Below, piece after piece: positions 7,745 to 17,088 of a DNA stretch of 64,000 nt. A program made the position numbers and the translations under genes. Source of the stretch: Okeania sp. SIO2B3 (lineage in GTDB: Bacteria > Cyanobacteriota > Cyanobacteriia > Cyanobacteriales > Microcoleaceae). The notes beneath the pieces are model-generated. The model ran no database searches. It had not been told where the DNA came from and saw nothing but the letters and a program-made list of their open reading frames with translations. Where the stretch lies: contig NZ_JAAHGH010000012.1 of assembly GCF_010672525.1 (NCBI RefSeq), forward strand, positions 62,001 to 126,000. Reading direction: 5' to 3'. Each line of letters opens with the position of its first letter. Within the stretch, counting starts at the first letter, position 1.

Positions 7745-9739
7745 TTAAACCTCCTCTTTGGGAATTAAATCTAAAATTGTATCGTATTCAAAGTTATGGA
7801 AACAAGTAGCGATAGCTTCCGATAAAGCCGGATTTTGTTCTGCAATAGCCGCTACCACTGCCTCGATTTTTTTCTTGCTCGCACTAATCACCGCCTGACG
7901 CAATTGCCGTTGCAGTTCTGGGGAGAGTGCTTGCAAATTTTCTGCTGTTAGTACTTCCTTTTGTTGAGCATTGTCCTCAGAGGGAGGCTCTATCTCTTCA
8001 TAGATGTAACGAATTCCTATATGTTGTTCGAGAGCTTTAAAGATTTGTTCGTCTCGGAAGGGTTTGTGCAGAAAATCATCGCATCCTACCGATAATACCA
8101 CCGCCCGTTCTTCCTCCAAAACACTGGCAGTCAGAGCAATAATTGTCGTCGCTTTTCCTTTGGTGCTAGCTTTAATCTTTTGGGTTGCTTCAAATCCGTC
8201 CATCACCGGCATCCGCAAATCCATCCAAATCAGATGGGGTTCCCATTCCTCCCACATTTTAATAGCTTCTTTACCATTGCTGGCTTCTTGCAACTCGAAA
8301 CCCAAAGGATTGAGCAAATGGATTAAAAGCTGGCGATTGACGGGTTTATCATCGACAATGAGAATGCGATAGCGGGGTTGACCGGGTTCAAGGGCAATGA
8401 TGCGACGTTTAGCCCTTAATACTTCTACATCGGTGGCTGCCACTTCTTGATATTGAATATCAAAACTAAAGACTGTTCCTTCTCCGACGCGAGAGGTAAC
8501 CCTCATTTCTCCCCCCATTAACTCTGCAAATTTACGACTGATGGAGAGTCCTAACCCAGTGCCTTCCTGCGCTTGTTTGCCACTTTCAGTTTGGCTAAAG
8601 GCTTGAAAGAGCTTGTCGAGTTCTTCCGGGGCGATTCCTGCTCCGGTGTCTTCGACTGCAAAATATATTGTTTTTGGTTGTTGGATCATCCCCCCTTCTC
8701 CCTTACCCCCCTTAGTAAGTGAGGATTGCTGGCTGACTTGAATAGAAATGCCTCCTCGTTCGGTAAATTTGAGGGCATTGTTAATCAAATTAATCAGGAT
8801 TTGGCGGAGTTTGACTTCATCGGTGCGAATGTAGCGGGGGAGATTTTCTGCCGGTTCTAAGAGCAACTGCAAGCCTTGATCATTGGCCTTGAGTTGGAAC
8901 ATATCGTGAATGTCATCGAGCAGGCGATGCAGGTCAAAGTTTTTTTCGTTGAGGGTAATGCGTCCCGCTTCGATTTGGGAGAGGTCGAGGACGTTATTAA
9001 TTAGGGTTAAAAGATGCTCTCCACTGCGGTTGATAATGCCGACGCTTTCTTGATGTTCTGGGGGGAGAGTTTGAGAACGAGTCATGATTTGCGTGAATCC
9101 GAGGATGGCGTTAAGGGGCGATCGCAATTCGTGGCTCATATTGGCGATGAAGGAACTTTTCGCTTGGTTGGCGATATCGGCCTGTTTTTTGGCTTCCATT
9201 AATTCGTGATTGTTTTTTTCCAGATTCGTTGCGAGTTTGGCTGTAGTTTGGTATTGTTCAAAAAGTCGTAGATCGTGTTCAACGAGATTTCGCAGTTCTT
9301 CCATCAAATCCAAATAGTCTTTCTGGTAATCTGTCTCTTTGAAATCCATCACGCAAATTGTGCCAAAGGGAGTATTGTCAGGCCAGCTTACGAGTAAGCC
9401 ATAGTAGGACATAAAACCATCTTGCGCAACCTCGGGATTATCATCCCAATATGGATCGACTTTAGCATTTTTCACGTAGAGCTTTTCACGAGTTTGCATA
9501 ATTTTGCGACAGAATATATTACAATTGAGAGGAATAACTCCTCCTCCCGCAGGATAAGGATTGGACTCTTGTTGACTGGCAATGACCACCTGATATCCTT
9601 GATTTGTATGCTGCACGATAAACCCTGCAGGTGCTTGAAAAATGTTAGCCATCACATCAATGGTCTTTTGCCATTTTGCGAGGGAAATTGTGTGTCGTTC
9701 ATCGTCGAGAACCCACAAATTATGATCGTAAGTGTTCAT
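7745..9739 (-). CDS. GAF-containing hybrid histidine kinase
   Basis: From the ATG at 9739 the protein has 664 residues. I chose this start over a TTG ten codons upstream because GGAGGT sits five bases before it. Domain order: a GAF sensor (about 20-160), a coiled coil, HisKA with the H-box [14 protein letters not shown] near residue 203, the ATPase ([24 protein letters not shown]), then a receiver domain with WMDLRMPVMDG. A roughly 70-residue helical tail follows, shared with the two Cache kinases further upstream. The GAF ligand is unknown. It lies between the 1806-residue multi-kinase and the REC-kinase and is probably co-transcribed with both. Confidence 0.92.
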   Translation of the reverse strand: MNTYDHNLWVLDDERHTISLAKWQKTIDVMANIFQAPAGFIVQHTNQGYQVVIASQQESNPYPAGGGVIPLNCNIFCRKIMQTREKLYVKNAKVDPYWDDNPEVAQDGFMSYYGLLVSWPDNTPFGTICVMDFKETDYQKDYLDLMEELRNLVEHDLRLFEQYQTTAKLATNLEKNNHELMEAKKQADIANQAKSSFIANMSHELRSPLNAILGFTQIMTRSQTLPPEHQESVGIINRSGEHLLTLINNVLDLSQIEAGRITLNEKNFDLHRLLDDIHDMFQLKANDQGLQLLLEPAENLPRYIRTDEVKLRQILINLINNALKFTERGGISIQVSQQSSLTKGGKGEGGMIQQPKTIYFAVEDTGAGIAPEELDKLFQAFSQTESGKQAQEGTGLGLSISRKFAELMGGEMRVTSRVGEGTVFSFDIQYQEVAATDVEVLRAKRRIIALEPGQPRYRILIVDDKPVNRQLLIHLLNPLGFELQEASNGKEAIKMWEEWEPHLIWMDLRMPVMDGFEATQKIKASTKGKATTIIALTASVLEEERAVVLSVGCDDFLHKPFRDEQIFKALEQHIGIRYIYEEIEPPSEDNAQQKEVLTAENLQALSPELQRQLRQAVISASKKKIEAVVAAIAEQNPALSEAIATCFHNFEYDTILDLIPKEEV

Positions 9740-9804
9740 AAAGACCTCCGATTCTTTGATTGTTGACAATTAATTATTACAAAGATGATAAGCGATCGTC
9801 AAAT

Positions 9805-12800
9805 TCAGCCAATCGGCAGCTCAATCATAAACTCTGTCCCTTTTCCGAGTTCCGAATGACAAGAGATTGCCCCACCGTGTTTTTCTTCGACGATAGACTG
9901 AGCGATCGCCATCCCTAAGCCTGTTCCTTTGCCCACTCCTTTGGTGGTAAATCCTTGCTGGAATATTTTCGCTTTTACCTCTTCTGGCATTCCCACTCCA
10001 TTATCAGAAATACGCACAATTACACTATGATCGGAGTTACTTAATTTTGTTTCAATCGTAATACGATTGGGTTCTTTTTCTATTTCTTGAAAAGTTTTTC
10101 CAGGATTACTTTCCTCCAAAGCATCGATCGCATTAGCTAACAGATTCATAAATACTTGATTGAGTTGTCCCGCATAGCATTTCACTGGCGTCATGTTACC
10201 GTAATTTCTAACCACTTCAATCGCTGGACGGTTTTCATTAGCTTTGAGGCGATATTTTAAGATTAATAAGGTGCTATCTATTCCGTCGTGCAGATTAAAC
10301 TCAGTTTTGGCTGCGGTATCCGTGCGTGAAAAAGTTCGCAAGGATTTACTTATATTGCAAATGCGGTCGCATCCAGCTTGCATTGACGCAATCATTTTCG
10401 GGAAATCTTCCGCAATAAAGTCAATATCAAGATCCTCTAGTGCAGTAATCATTGATTCTGAAGGAGATGTATTTTCTTGATAGAGAGACAGAGCTTGAAG
10501 TAAATCCTGTACATACTCTTGTGCTGTGCTAATATTCCCGCCAATAAACCCAACAGGATTATTAATTTCGTGAGCTACTCCTGCTACCAAATTGCCCAAG
10601 GTTGCCATTTTTTCACTTTGAACTAATTGCAGTTGAGCTTCTTGTAAATCTTTGAGAGCTTGTTGCGCTTGTTGATACAATCTGGCATTTTCAATAGAAA
10701 TCGCTGCTTGAGCGCAGAGGGAATCGAGAATTTCTACGCGATCGCTAGTAAACACATCAGCAGTTAAACTATTTTCTAAATAGAGAATGCCGATTAATTT
10801 TCCTCTCTCTAGTAAAGGTATACATAGCAAACTTTGGGGATGAAAACGTAGTAAATAGCGATCGGCAGCAAACTGCTCTAGGGCAGCTTTGGCATCTAAA
10901 AGTACAGTTTCTGTAGTGCGTCGGACATAGTTAATCAATCCTACGGGTAAGTCAATAGTATCTTCTAGGGGAATGGATTGATTTAATGAATCTATGGTTA
11001 ATTTACTGCTATCTTCAGTACGATTGGCGATCGCTTCTATGGTCAATCCGGTTTCACTGGTTAATAATAATGCACCTTTGGTAGCTCCGGCATTTTCGAT
11101 GATAATCTTCATTACTGTTGATAGCAGACGTTCTAGTTCAATTTCTCCCGATAGGGTTTGGGAGGCTTTTAAGAGGGAAGAAAAATCGAGAATGGAGGAA
11201 ATATTGGCAACAGTTGCGGTTTGAGAATAAGAATTGCTGGTAATTTGAGAAATGCTTGTGCTTGAGGTGGAAGAGACGCGATTGGTGGTAGCGATATCGC
11301 GTTGCAAAATTGGCTTTAACAGTTCGGGGTAACGTTCTTCTAGATCGTTCGTCTTCGCCTTTGCTCCCCATTGAGCATAGCAATAGTAAGCTTCTTGCAT
11401 ATGAATGACAGCATATTTTTCTTTGCCCCAGTCGAGGTAGAATTTAGCGAAGAGTTCGTTACTTAGGGCTTCTTCTTGGATATATTTGGTTTCTTTTGCT
11501 CCAGAAATTGCGCGGTCATATAGCTCAATCGCTTCTAGTTTATTGCTCAGTACGCGATGTTTTTCTGCTTCAACAAGGCACCATTTATGGAGATAGTTTG
11601 CCGGAACATAACTTGCAAAGTCATTCAGAATTGCTTGATTGGCTGTAATCTGTTTGAGAATAGTTTGACGCTTGATTTCTGTTTGCCAATCAAACTGGAT
11701 GAGCATCACCAAAGACTGGTAGAAGTGGAAAAGTGGAACGAGTGGCGTGGCAATTGCTCCTCCTAAATATTTTTGCGCGACCGCGAGACTTCGAGATGCG
11801 TGGTCGTATTCTTGAAACAGATAACAAAGAAGCCCTCGATTAAAGTTTAAATAATATAGAGCCGTCAGATCGTTAGCTTCTTGGTGAATGGGTAACATTT
11901 TATCTTCGTCATAAGCTTTACCTACAAGCAAACAAGGATTTTGAGAGCATCCCAGCAAATTCTGTACGGCTTGACGATAGATCTCAATATAGTTTTTGGA
12001 AGTTGCCTGTTTAATGCGTTCTACCCCATGACTATAGGCGGTGATCTCTTGTTCGAGTTCAGATAATTCCTGACCGCATAAGTAAGAATACAATGAGTAA
12101 TACAATGCTCCATAACCAGCAAATTCAAGGTCTCCCGTTTCTAGTCCTACTGAATAGGCAGTTTTTAAACCTTCAAAAGTTGTTCGTAAATGTTCTTTGT
12201 TATGCTTGACATGAGCATTAATAATGTGAAACGTTCGGGCAGCATAAACTTTATCACTTTTTCGCAATAGCTTAGATGCCAGCTCGCCAAATTGATAGCC
12301 AACTTCAATATCGTTGCACATTCCACACAACACTAAGCCTTGATCGGCGTAGGCAAAAGCAGAAACGGAAGAATTGCCGTACTTAATTGATAAATTGACT
12401 TGTTCAAAAGTGATTAATGGCATCAACATTGGTGCCGCTTTATAAGCCGCACTGCAAATACTTGCGAGAATCCGAATGGCTGCAATTGCTCTGGGTTCGG
12501 TTGCCGTTGGTAAGTTCACTAGAGTCGAAGGCGCACGACCTCGCAAGTTTTTCCGTACTTCATCTAACCAAAGCTCGACATGGAAAGACTCTGGATTTTC
12601 TGGGAAACTACGAATCTCTAGTTTTTCCAGAATAATCATTGCGGTATCTATTGCTTCTTGGAACTTAAGTTGAGCTTGTAATGCCTGGATTATGATCTCA
12701 TAAATCGCGATCGTATCAAGTAAATCTTGAGCGTTCTTTAATCCGATATCAGCAAACTCCTCCATCTTTTGCAAGTCGCCATCAAGATAGAAGGACTCTG

Positions 12801-15225
12801 TTGCAGATTCGTATAGTGCTAAAGTCAAATCATACTGAGATGTCCAGCAATCAGCCTCTAGTAAATCTATCCCTAACAACAAATACTCAAGAGCTGACTC
12901 GTAAGCAGTTGCAGCTTTTGCTTTGCACCCTGCTTGCAAATTAAGCTGACTTAACTTTTGCCTCTCATCAGGATTAACAATTAAGCTTCTTCCTCTATTC
13001 AAGTGGTTGGTAATACCAAAAATTTTCTCTTCCCAATCTACTTCTGATGTCTCTTTTTGCAGCGAACGACCAATCTTTAAATGTGTTTCTTGTTTTCGAG
13101 CTTCAGGAATGAGAGAATAAGCAGCTTGTTGCACGCGATCGTGCAGGAAACGATAATTTACAGTAACCGTCTCTGTTGAATTAGAATCAATTTCCCCTTG
13201 GAAAAACTTGTAGGCTTCGCTAATCGGTATGACCGCCCCTTCTTGCAGCGCATTCCAAAGCTCGCTCGCTACTTCTTCCGAGGGGGTTAGACAAACAACA
13301 GCCAAAGTTTCTAAATCAAACTGGTTGCCAATACAAGCGGCCAATTTCAACACCTCCTGTGTTGCTGCGGGCAACTTTTGCAATCGAGATGCCATAAATT
13401 CCACCACATCATCGATGAGTGCAGCATCTTGCACCTTGACTAAATCGCATTCCCAAAATCCCAAGTTGGGGTTGAACACAATCAATTCATCCTCATACAA
13501 TCCTTTCAAGAACTGTGTAGTGAAAAAGGGATTACCTTGGGTCTTTTGATAAACCAATTCGGTCAGAGGTTGAGCTTGTTCAGCTTGGCAACTCAGAGTT
13601 TCTGCGACAAGTTGATTGATGTGATGTGTAGATAAAGGAGCGAGAGTAATAGTTGAAATAGCCGCTTGTTGTTTCTCTAAATCTGCTAAGGTTAACATCA
13701 GAGGATGAGCAGGAAACACTTCATTATCTCGATACGCTCCTAATAGCAATAAATAGCCCGTCTCATTATCTCCTATCAATACTTTCATTAGATTTAACGA
13801 TGCCGAATCCGCCCATTGCAAATCGTCTAAAAACATCACTAAGGGATGTTCTGTTGTGGTGAAAACCGCAATAAATTTCTGAAAGAGCAGATTAAAGCGA
13901 TTTTGGGCGGCACTCCCGGAAAGTCCTGGGGCGGGAGGTTGTTGACCAATGACTTGTTCGAGTTCGGGAATGACATCAACAAGAACTTGTCCGTTATTTC
14001 CCAGCGCTTCCCGGATTTTGGTTTTCCAATTGTCTAATTCGGTATCAGATTCGCTGAAAATTTGCCCCATCAAACTACGGAAGGCTTGTACAAACGCAGA
14101 GAAGGGAATATTTCGATTGAATTGGTCGAATTTCCCTTTGACAAAATAGCCTCGTTGTTTCACAATCGGTTTATGAACTTCATTAACCACAGCCGTTTTA
14201 CCGATGCCAGAAAACCCTGCCACCAGCATCATTTCACTTTTTCCTTCAGCCACTCCCTCGAAGGCATCAAGTAGAACTTGGACTTCGTTTTCTCTTCCGT
14301 AAAGCTTTTCGGGAATCACAAAGCGATCGGATCGATCTCTTTGTCCCAATTCAAAAGCTTCTATTTTCCCACTTTCTTGATATTGACTCAGACATTTTTC
14401 CAGGTCATATTTCAGTCCCAAAGCACTTTGATACCGCTCTTCGGCATTTTTCGCCATCAGCTTGAGAACAATATCTGAAAGGCTTGGCGGACATAAAGAA
14501 CCCCCTAATACCACCGAGTTACTGAGAGGTTCTGGAGACAAGGCCAGATGAGCATGAATCAATTCTAAGGCATCATCACTCCTAAAGGGTACATCTCCCA
14601 TCAGTAATTCATAAAATGTGACTCCTAGTGAATAAAAATCACTGCGATAGTCTACTGCCCGATTCATCCGTCCTGTTTGCTCTGGAGACAAGTAAGCTAG
14701 GGTTCCTTCTAAGAAATTGGGGGTTTGAACTGCTTGGGTTTCTTTCGGTAAGAGGGTAGAAATACTAAAATCAATTAATTTTACTTGTTTGGTTTCTGGG
14801 TGAATCAGTATATTGGCGGGTTTAATATCTTTATGAATAATCGAGTTATTGTGGAGTTGGTGTAGAATTTCTGACAGTTGGATGGCAATATTGAGAAATT
14901 GAGACAGACACAGGGATGCTTTTCCCTGATATTCGGCTAAGGATACCCCCCCCATATCTTCCAGAATTAGAGCGTAGCGGTTTTCGTATCGTTCCAGGGT
15001 GTATGTTTTGATGATGCCTTCTATCTCTAGATTTTTGCTAATTACATATTGATTTCTAAACTGCACCAATTCTCTAAAGGATGGATATTGATTGCGCATC
15101 AATTTGATGATGACTGATTGTCCATTCTCCACGTTATGACCGCGATAGACTTCGGTACGACTACTTTCGTGAATCAGTTCAAGGGCATGATAATTGGCGA
15201 TTTTAATTGTTTTTGTCTCAATCAT
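9805..15225 (-). CDS. Giant Ser/Thr kinase-AAA-GAF-histidine kinase
   Basis: An 1806-residue cytoplasmic multi-domain kinase. Residues about 10-270 are a Hanks-type Ser/Thr kinase (catalytic IIHKDIKPANIL, LIDFSIS in the DFG position, PEQTGRMN), with a degenerate glycine loop. An AAA ATPase follows with Walker A GFSGIGKT near 335 and LVMFLDDLQWAD as Walker B, then a long helical, TPR-like region to about 1280. A GAF domain (about 1360-1510), a HisKA domain with GVAHEINNP, and an ATPase (DNGVGMPEEV, GKGTGLGMAIAQ) complete it. This is the architecture of the predicted ATPase/PknB-type multi-sensor kinases (HstK-like) of cyanobacteria. It is the first gene of the tight three-gene run 15225-6384. 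A 5' remnant of a paralogue is at 20150-20209. Confidence 0.92.
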   Translation of the reverse strand: MIETKTIKIANYHALELIHESSRTEVYRGHNVENGQSVIIKLMRNQYPSFRELVQFRNQYVISKNLEIEGIIKTYTLERYENRYALILEDMGGVSLAEYQGKASLCLSQFLNIAIQLSEILHQLHNNSIIHKDIKPANILIHPETKQVKLIDFSISTLLPKETQAVQTPNFLEGTLAYLSPEQTGRMNRAVDYRSDFYSLGVTFYELLMGDVPFRSDDALELIHAHLALSPEPLSNSVVLGGSLCPPSLSDIVLKLMAKNAEERYQSALGLKYDLEKCLSQYQESGKIEAFELGQRDRSDRFVIPEKLYGRENEVQVLLDAFEGVAEGKSEMMLVAGFSGIGKTAVVNEVHKPIVKQRGYFVKGKFDQFNRNIPFSAFVQAFRSLMGQIFSESDTELDNWKTKIREALGNNGQVLVDVIPELEQVIGQQPPAPGLSGSAAQNRFNLLFQKFIAVFTTTEHPLVMFLDDLQWADSASLNLMKVLIGDNETGYLLLLGAYRDNEVFPAHPLMLTLADLEKQQAAISTITLAPLSTHHINQLVAETLSCQAEQAQPLTELVYQKTQGNPFFTTQFLKGLYEDELIVFNPNLGFWECDLVKVQDAALIDDVVEFMASRLQKLPAATQEVLKLAACIGNQFDLETLAVVCLTPSEEVASELWNALQEGAVIPISEAYKFFQGEIDSNSTETVTVNYRFLHDRVQQAAYSLIPEARKQETHLKIGRSLQKETSEVDWEEKIFGITNHLNRGRSLIVNPDERQKLSQLNLQAGCKAKAATAYESALEYLLLGIDLLEADCWTSQYDLTLALYESATESFYLDGDLQKMEEFADIGLKNAQDLLDTIAIYEIIIQALQAQLKFQEAIDTAMIILEKLEIRSFPENPESFHVELWLDEVRKNLRGRAPSTLVNLPTATEPRAIAAIRILASICSAAYKAAPMLMPLITFEQVNLSIKYGNSSVSAFAYADQGLVLCGMCNDIEVGYQFGELASKLLRKSDKVYAARTFHIINAHVKHNKEHLRTTFEGLKTAYSVGLETGDLEFAGYGALYYSLYSYLCGQELSELEQEITAYSHGVERIKQATSKNYIEIYRQAVQNLLGCSQNPCLLVGKAYDEDKMLPIHQEANDLTALYYLNFNRGLLCYLFQEYDHASRSLAVAQKYLGGAIATPLVPLFHFYQSLVMLIQFDWQTEIKRQTILKQITANQAILNDFASYVPANYLHKWCLVEAEKHRVLSNKLEAIELYDRAISGAKETKYIQEEALSNELFAKFYLDWGKEKYAVIHMQEAYYCYAQWGAKAKTNDLEERYPELLKPILQRDIATTNRVSSTSSTSISQITSNSYSQTATVANISSILDFSSLLKASQTLSGEIELERLLSTVMKIIIENAGATKGALLLTSETGLTIEAIANRTEDSSKLTIDSLNQSIPLEDTIDLPVGLINYVRRTTETVLLDAKAALEQFAADRYLLRFHPQSLLCIPLLERGKLIGILYLENSLTADVFTSDRVEILDSLCAQAAISIENARLYQQAQQALKDLQEAQLQLVQSEKMATLGNLVAGVAHEINNPVGFIGGNISTAQEYVQDLLQALSLYQENTSPSESMITALEDLDIDFIAEDFPKMIASMQAGCDRICNISKSLRTFSRTDTAAKTEFNLHDGIDSTLLILKYRLKANENRPAIEVVRNYGNMTPVKCYAGQLNQVFMNLLANAIDALEESNPGKTFQEIEKEPNRITIETKLSNSDHSVIVRISDNGVGMPEEVKAKIFQQGFTTKGVGKGTGLGMAIAQSIVEEKHGGAISCHSELGKGTEFMIELPIG

Positions 15226-15399
15226 TGGCTTAGTTTGTTCATCGTTGAGTCTAATTTTGATTCTATTAAATCTAGTTTACTTCTTTTTTTTCGGAAACTC
15301 CAGCTAGTTAAGAATATTTACAGTTGTCTGTGTAAATCATTAGTGCAGTTGGAATACTTGCTTGCTGGTTATTGCTACAGTTGAAATAGGTGCAAGATT

Positions 15400-16749
15400 T
15401 TATCTGGGAATAATGATTGTAAAAATTGTACCTTGCCCAACCTGAGAATTACAGGTAATCTGACCACCGTGTTTTTCTGTGACTATTTGATGGGCGATCG
15501 CCATACCCAAACCTGTTCCTTTTCCTACTTCTTTTGTGGTAAATCCTTGTTGGAATATTTTTGCTTTTACATCTTCTGGCATTCCCATTCCGTTGTCGGC
15601 AATTCGCACTATTGCCTTCTGTTTATCCTCGCTTAACTCTGTCGTAATAGTAATTCGATTTAGTTTTTTTTCTATTTCTTGAAAGGTTTTTCCGGCATTG
15701 CTTTCATCTAAAGCATCAATCGCATTCGCCAAAATATTCATAAATACTTGATTGAGTTGCCCCGCATAGCATTTTACTGGTGGCATATTACCGTAATTTT
15801 TAATAATTTCAATAGCAGGACGGTTTTCGTTGGCTTTCAGGCGATATTTTAAAATTAATAAGGTACTATCGAGACCTTCGTGCAAATTAAACTCGGTTTT
15901 CTTATTGGTATCCGTACGAGCAAATGTTCGCAGAGATGTGCTGATATTGCGAATGATATCGCATCCCCCTTGCATTGATGCAATCAATTTTGGGAAGTCT
16001 TCAGCAACAAATTCTAGGTCGAGGTATTCTAGTTCTGTGAGGATTTCATCATCAAGGTGGGAATGTTCCCGATAGAGAGAAAGTCCTGCCAATAAATCTT
16101 GCAGATATTCTTTTGCTGCCCTGACATTGCCACCGATAAACCCAACAGGATTGTTGATTTCGTGGGCAATTCCAGTCACGAGATTACCCAAGGTTACCAT
16201 TTTTTCATTTTGTACGAGTTGCAGTTGTGCCTCTTCAAGTTGTAAGTATTTCTCTTTAAGTTCTTGATTTGCCTTTTCCAGATCTTGATTGAGTGTCTTG
16301 AGTTGTCGATTTTGTAGGGCTAATTTTTCAGACTGAATAAAGTTAGTTTTTTGGAGCATTTCTCGCAAGCGAAAAAGTTGTAAATGAGTTTCAACGCGAG
16401 CTAAAACTTCTTCTGCTTGTACGGGTTTGGTAATATAATCTACTCCCCCGACGCTAAATGCTTTAACTTTGTCAAAAATTTCGTTCAATGCACTGATAAA
16501 AATCACGGGAATATCTCGCCATTGTTCATCTTCCTTGAGATACTCGCACATTTGATAACCATTCATTTGTGGCATCATAATATCCAATAAAATCAACTCC
16601 GGAAGGAAACTTTTCATTCCTATTAGTGCTAATTTAGCACTGGGGAAAGCTCTAACTTCATAGTCGCGTTCCTCCAAAAGATTGGATAATAAATGCAGAT
16701 TCGCGGGGGTATCGTCAACGACAATAATTCGACCGTTATTTTCAATCAT
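15400..16749 (-). CDS. REC-histidine kinase (paralogue of 6384 gene)
   Basis: A 449-residue receiver-kinase with the same layout as the 6384 gene: receiver with VVDD, phosphoacceptor Asp in LILLDIMMPQMNG and ITKP lysine, a coiled coil (about 125-190), HisKA GIAHEINNPVGF, and an ATPase with ADNGMGMP and GKGTGLGM. The two proteins are near-identical across the ATPase (for example CYAGQLNQVFMN), so they arose by duplication. It lies upstream of the giant kinase, 175 bases away, and may have its own promoter there. Two near-identical receivers in one cluster raise the question of specificity or cross-talk. Confidence 0.92.
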   Translation of the reverse strand: MIENNGRIIVVDDTPANLHLLSNLLEERDYEVRAFPSAKLALIGMKSFLPELILLDIMMPQMNGYQMCEYLKEDEQWRDIPVIFISALNEIFDKVKAFSVGGVDYITKPVQAEEVLARVETHLQLFRLREMLQKTNFIQSEKLALQNRQLKTLNQDLEKANQELKEKYLQLEEAQLQLVQNEKMVTLGNLVTGIAHEINNPVGFIGGNVRAAKEYLQDLLAGLSLYREHSHLDDEILTELEYLDLEFVAEDFPKLIASMQGGCDIIRNISTSLRTFARTDTNKKTEFNLHEGLDSTLLILKYRLKANENRPAIEIIKNYGNMPPVKCYAGQLNQVFMNILANAIDALDESNAGKTFQEIEKKLNRITITTELSEDKQKAIVRIADNGMGMPEDVKAKIFQQGFTTKEVGKGTGLGMAIAHQIVTEKHGGQITCNSQVGQGTIFTIIIPR

Positions 16750-16775
16750 AACTAATAAATATCTCCAGAAAAGAG

Positions 16776-16946
16776 GGAATAGGGAACAGGGAATAGGGAA
16801 TAGGGAACAGGGAATATATTTTTAGGAAAAAGGTAAGGAAAATAATTTTGTGAAGAACTTTTAGTTCTCTTGCTTATCTACAAGGGGATGAAAAAGCGGT
16901 CGAGAGATGGCGAGGAAACCTCGCCATATCTAATCGACCAAGAGAA
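16776..16946. repeat. GGGAAYA heptamer tract and hairpin module
   Basis: Bases 16776-16814 are a tandem run of GGGAAYA heptamers. At 16889-16946 there is a copy of the AAAGCGGTC ... GACCAAGAGA module with a hairpin core (GGCGAGG/CCTCGCC). The rest of 16750-17088 shows no gene. Confidence 0.55.
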
Positions 16947-17088
16947 AATAAAGTTCAATATTTCAAGACTCTGACTTTCCTACGGAATGCTGCGCAAACA
17001 GGCAGAGATACTGTTAGCGTAGCTCCTCCGGAGGAGGCTAACTGATAACTGAAATGACTCCTGACTCCTAAATAATTAATATCATACA

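Noticed and set aside
8064-8372. Open frames on the plus strand opposite the kinase genes
   Set aside because: They mirror long conserved kinase coding sequence on the other strand and show no independent features.
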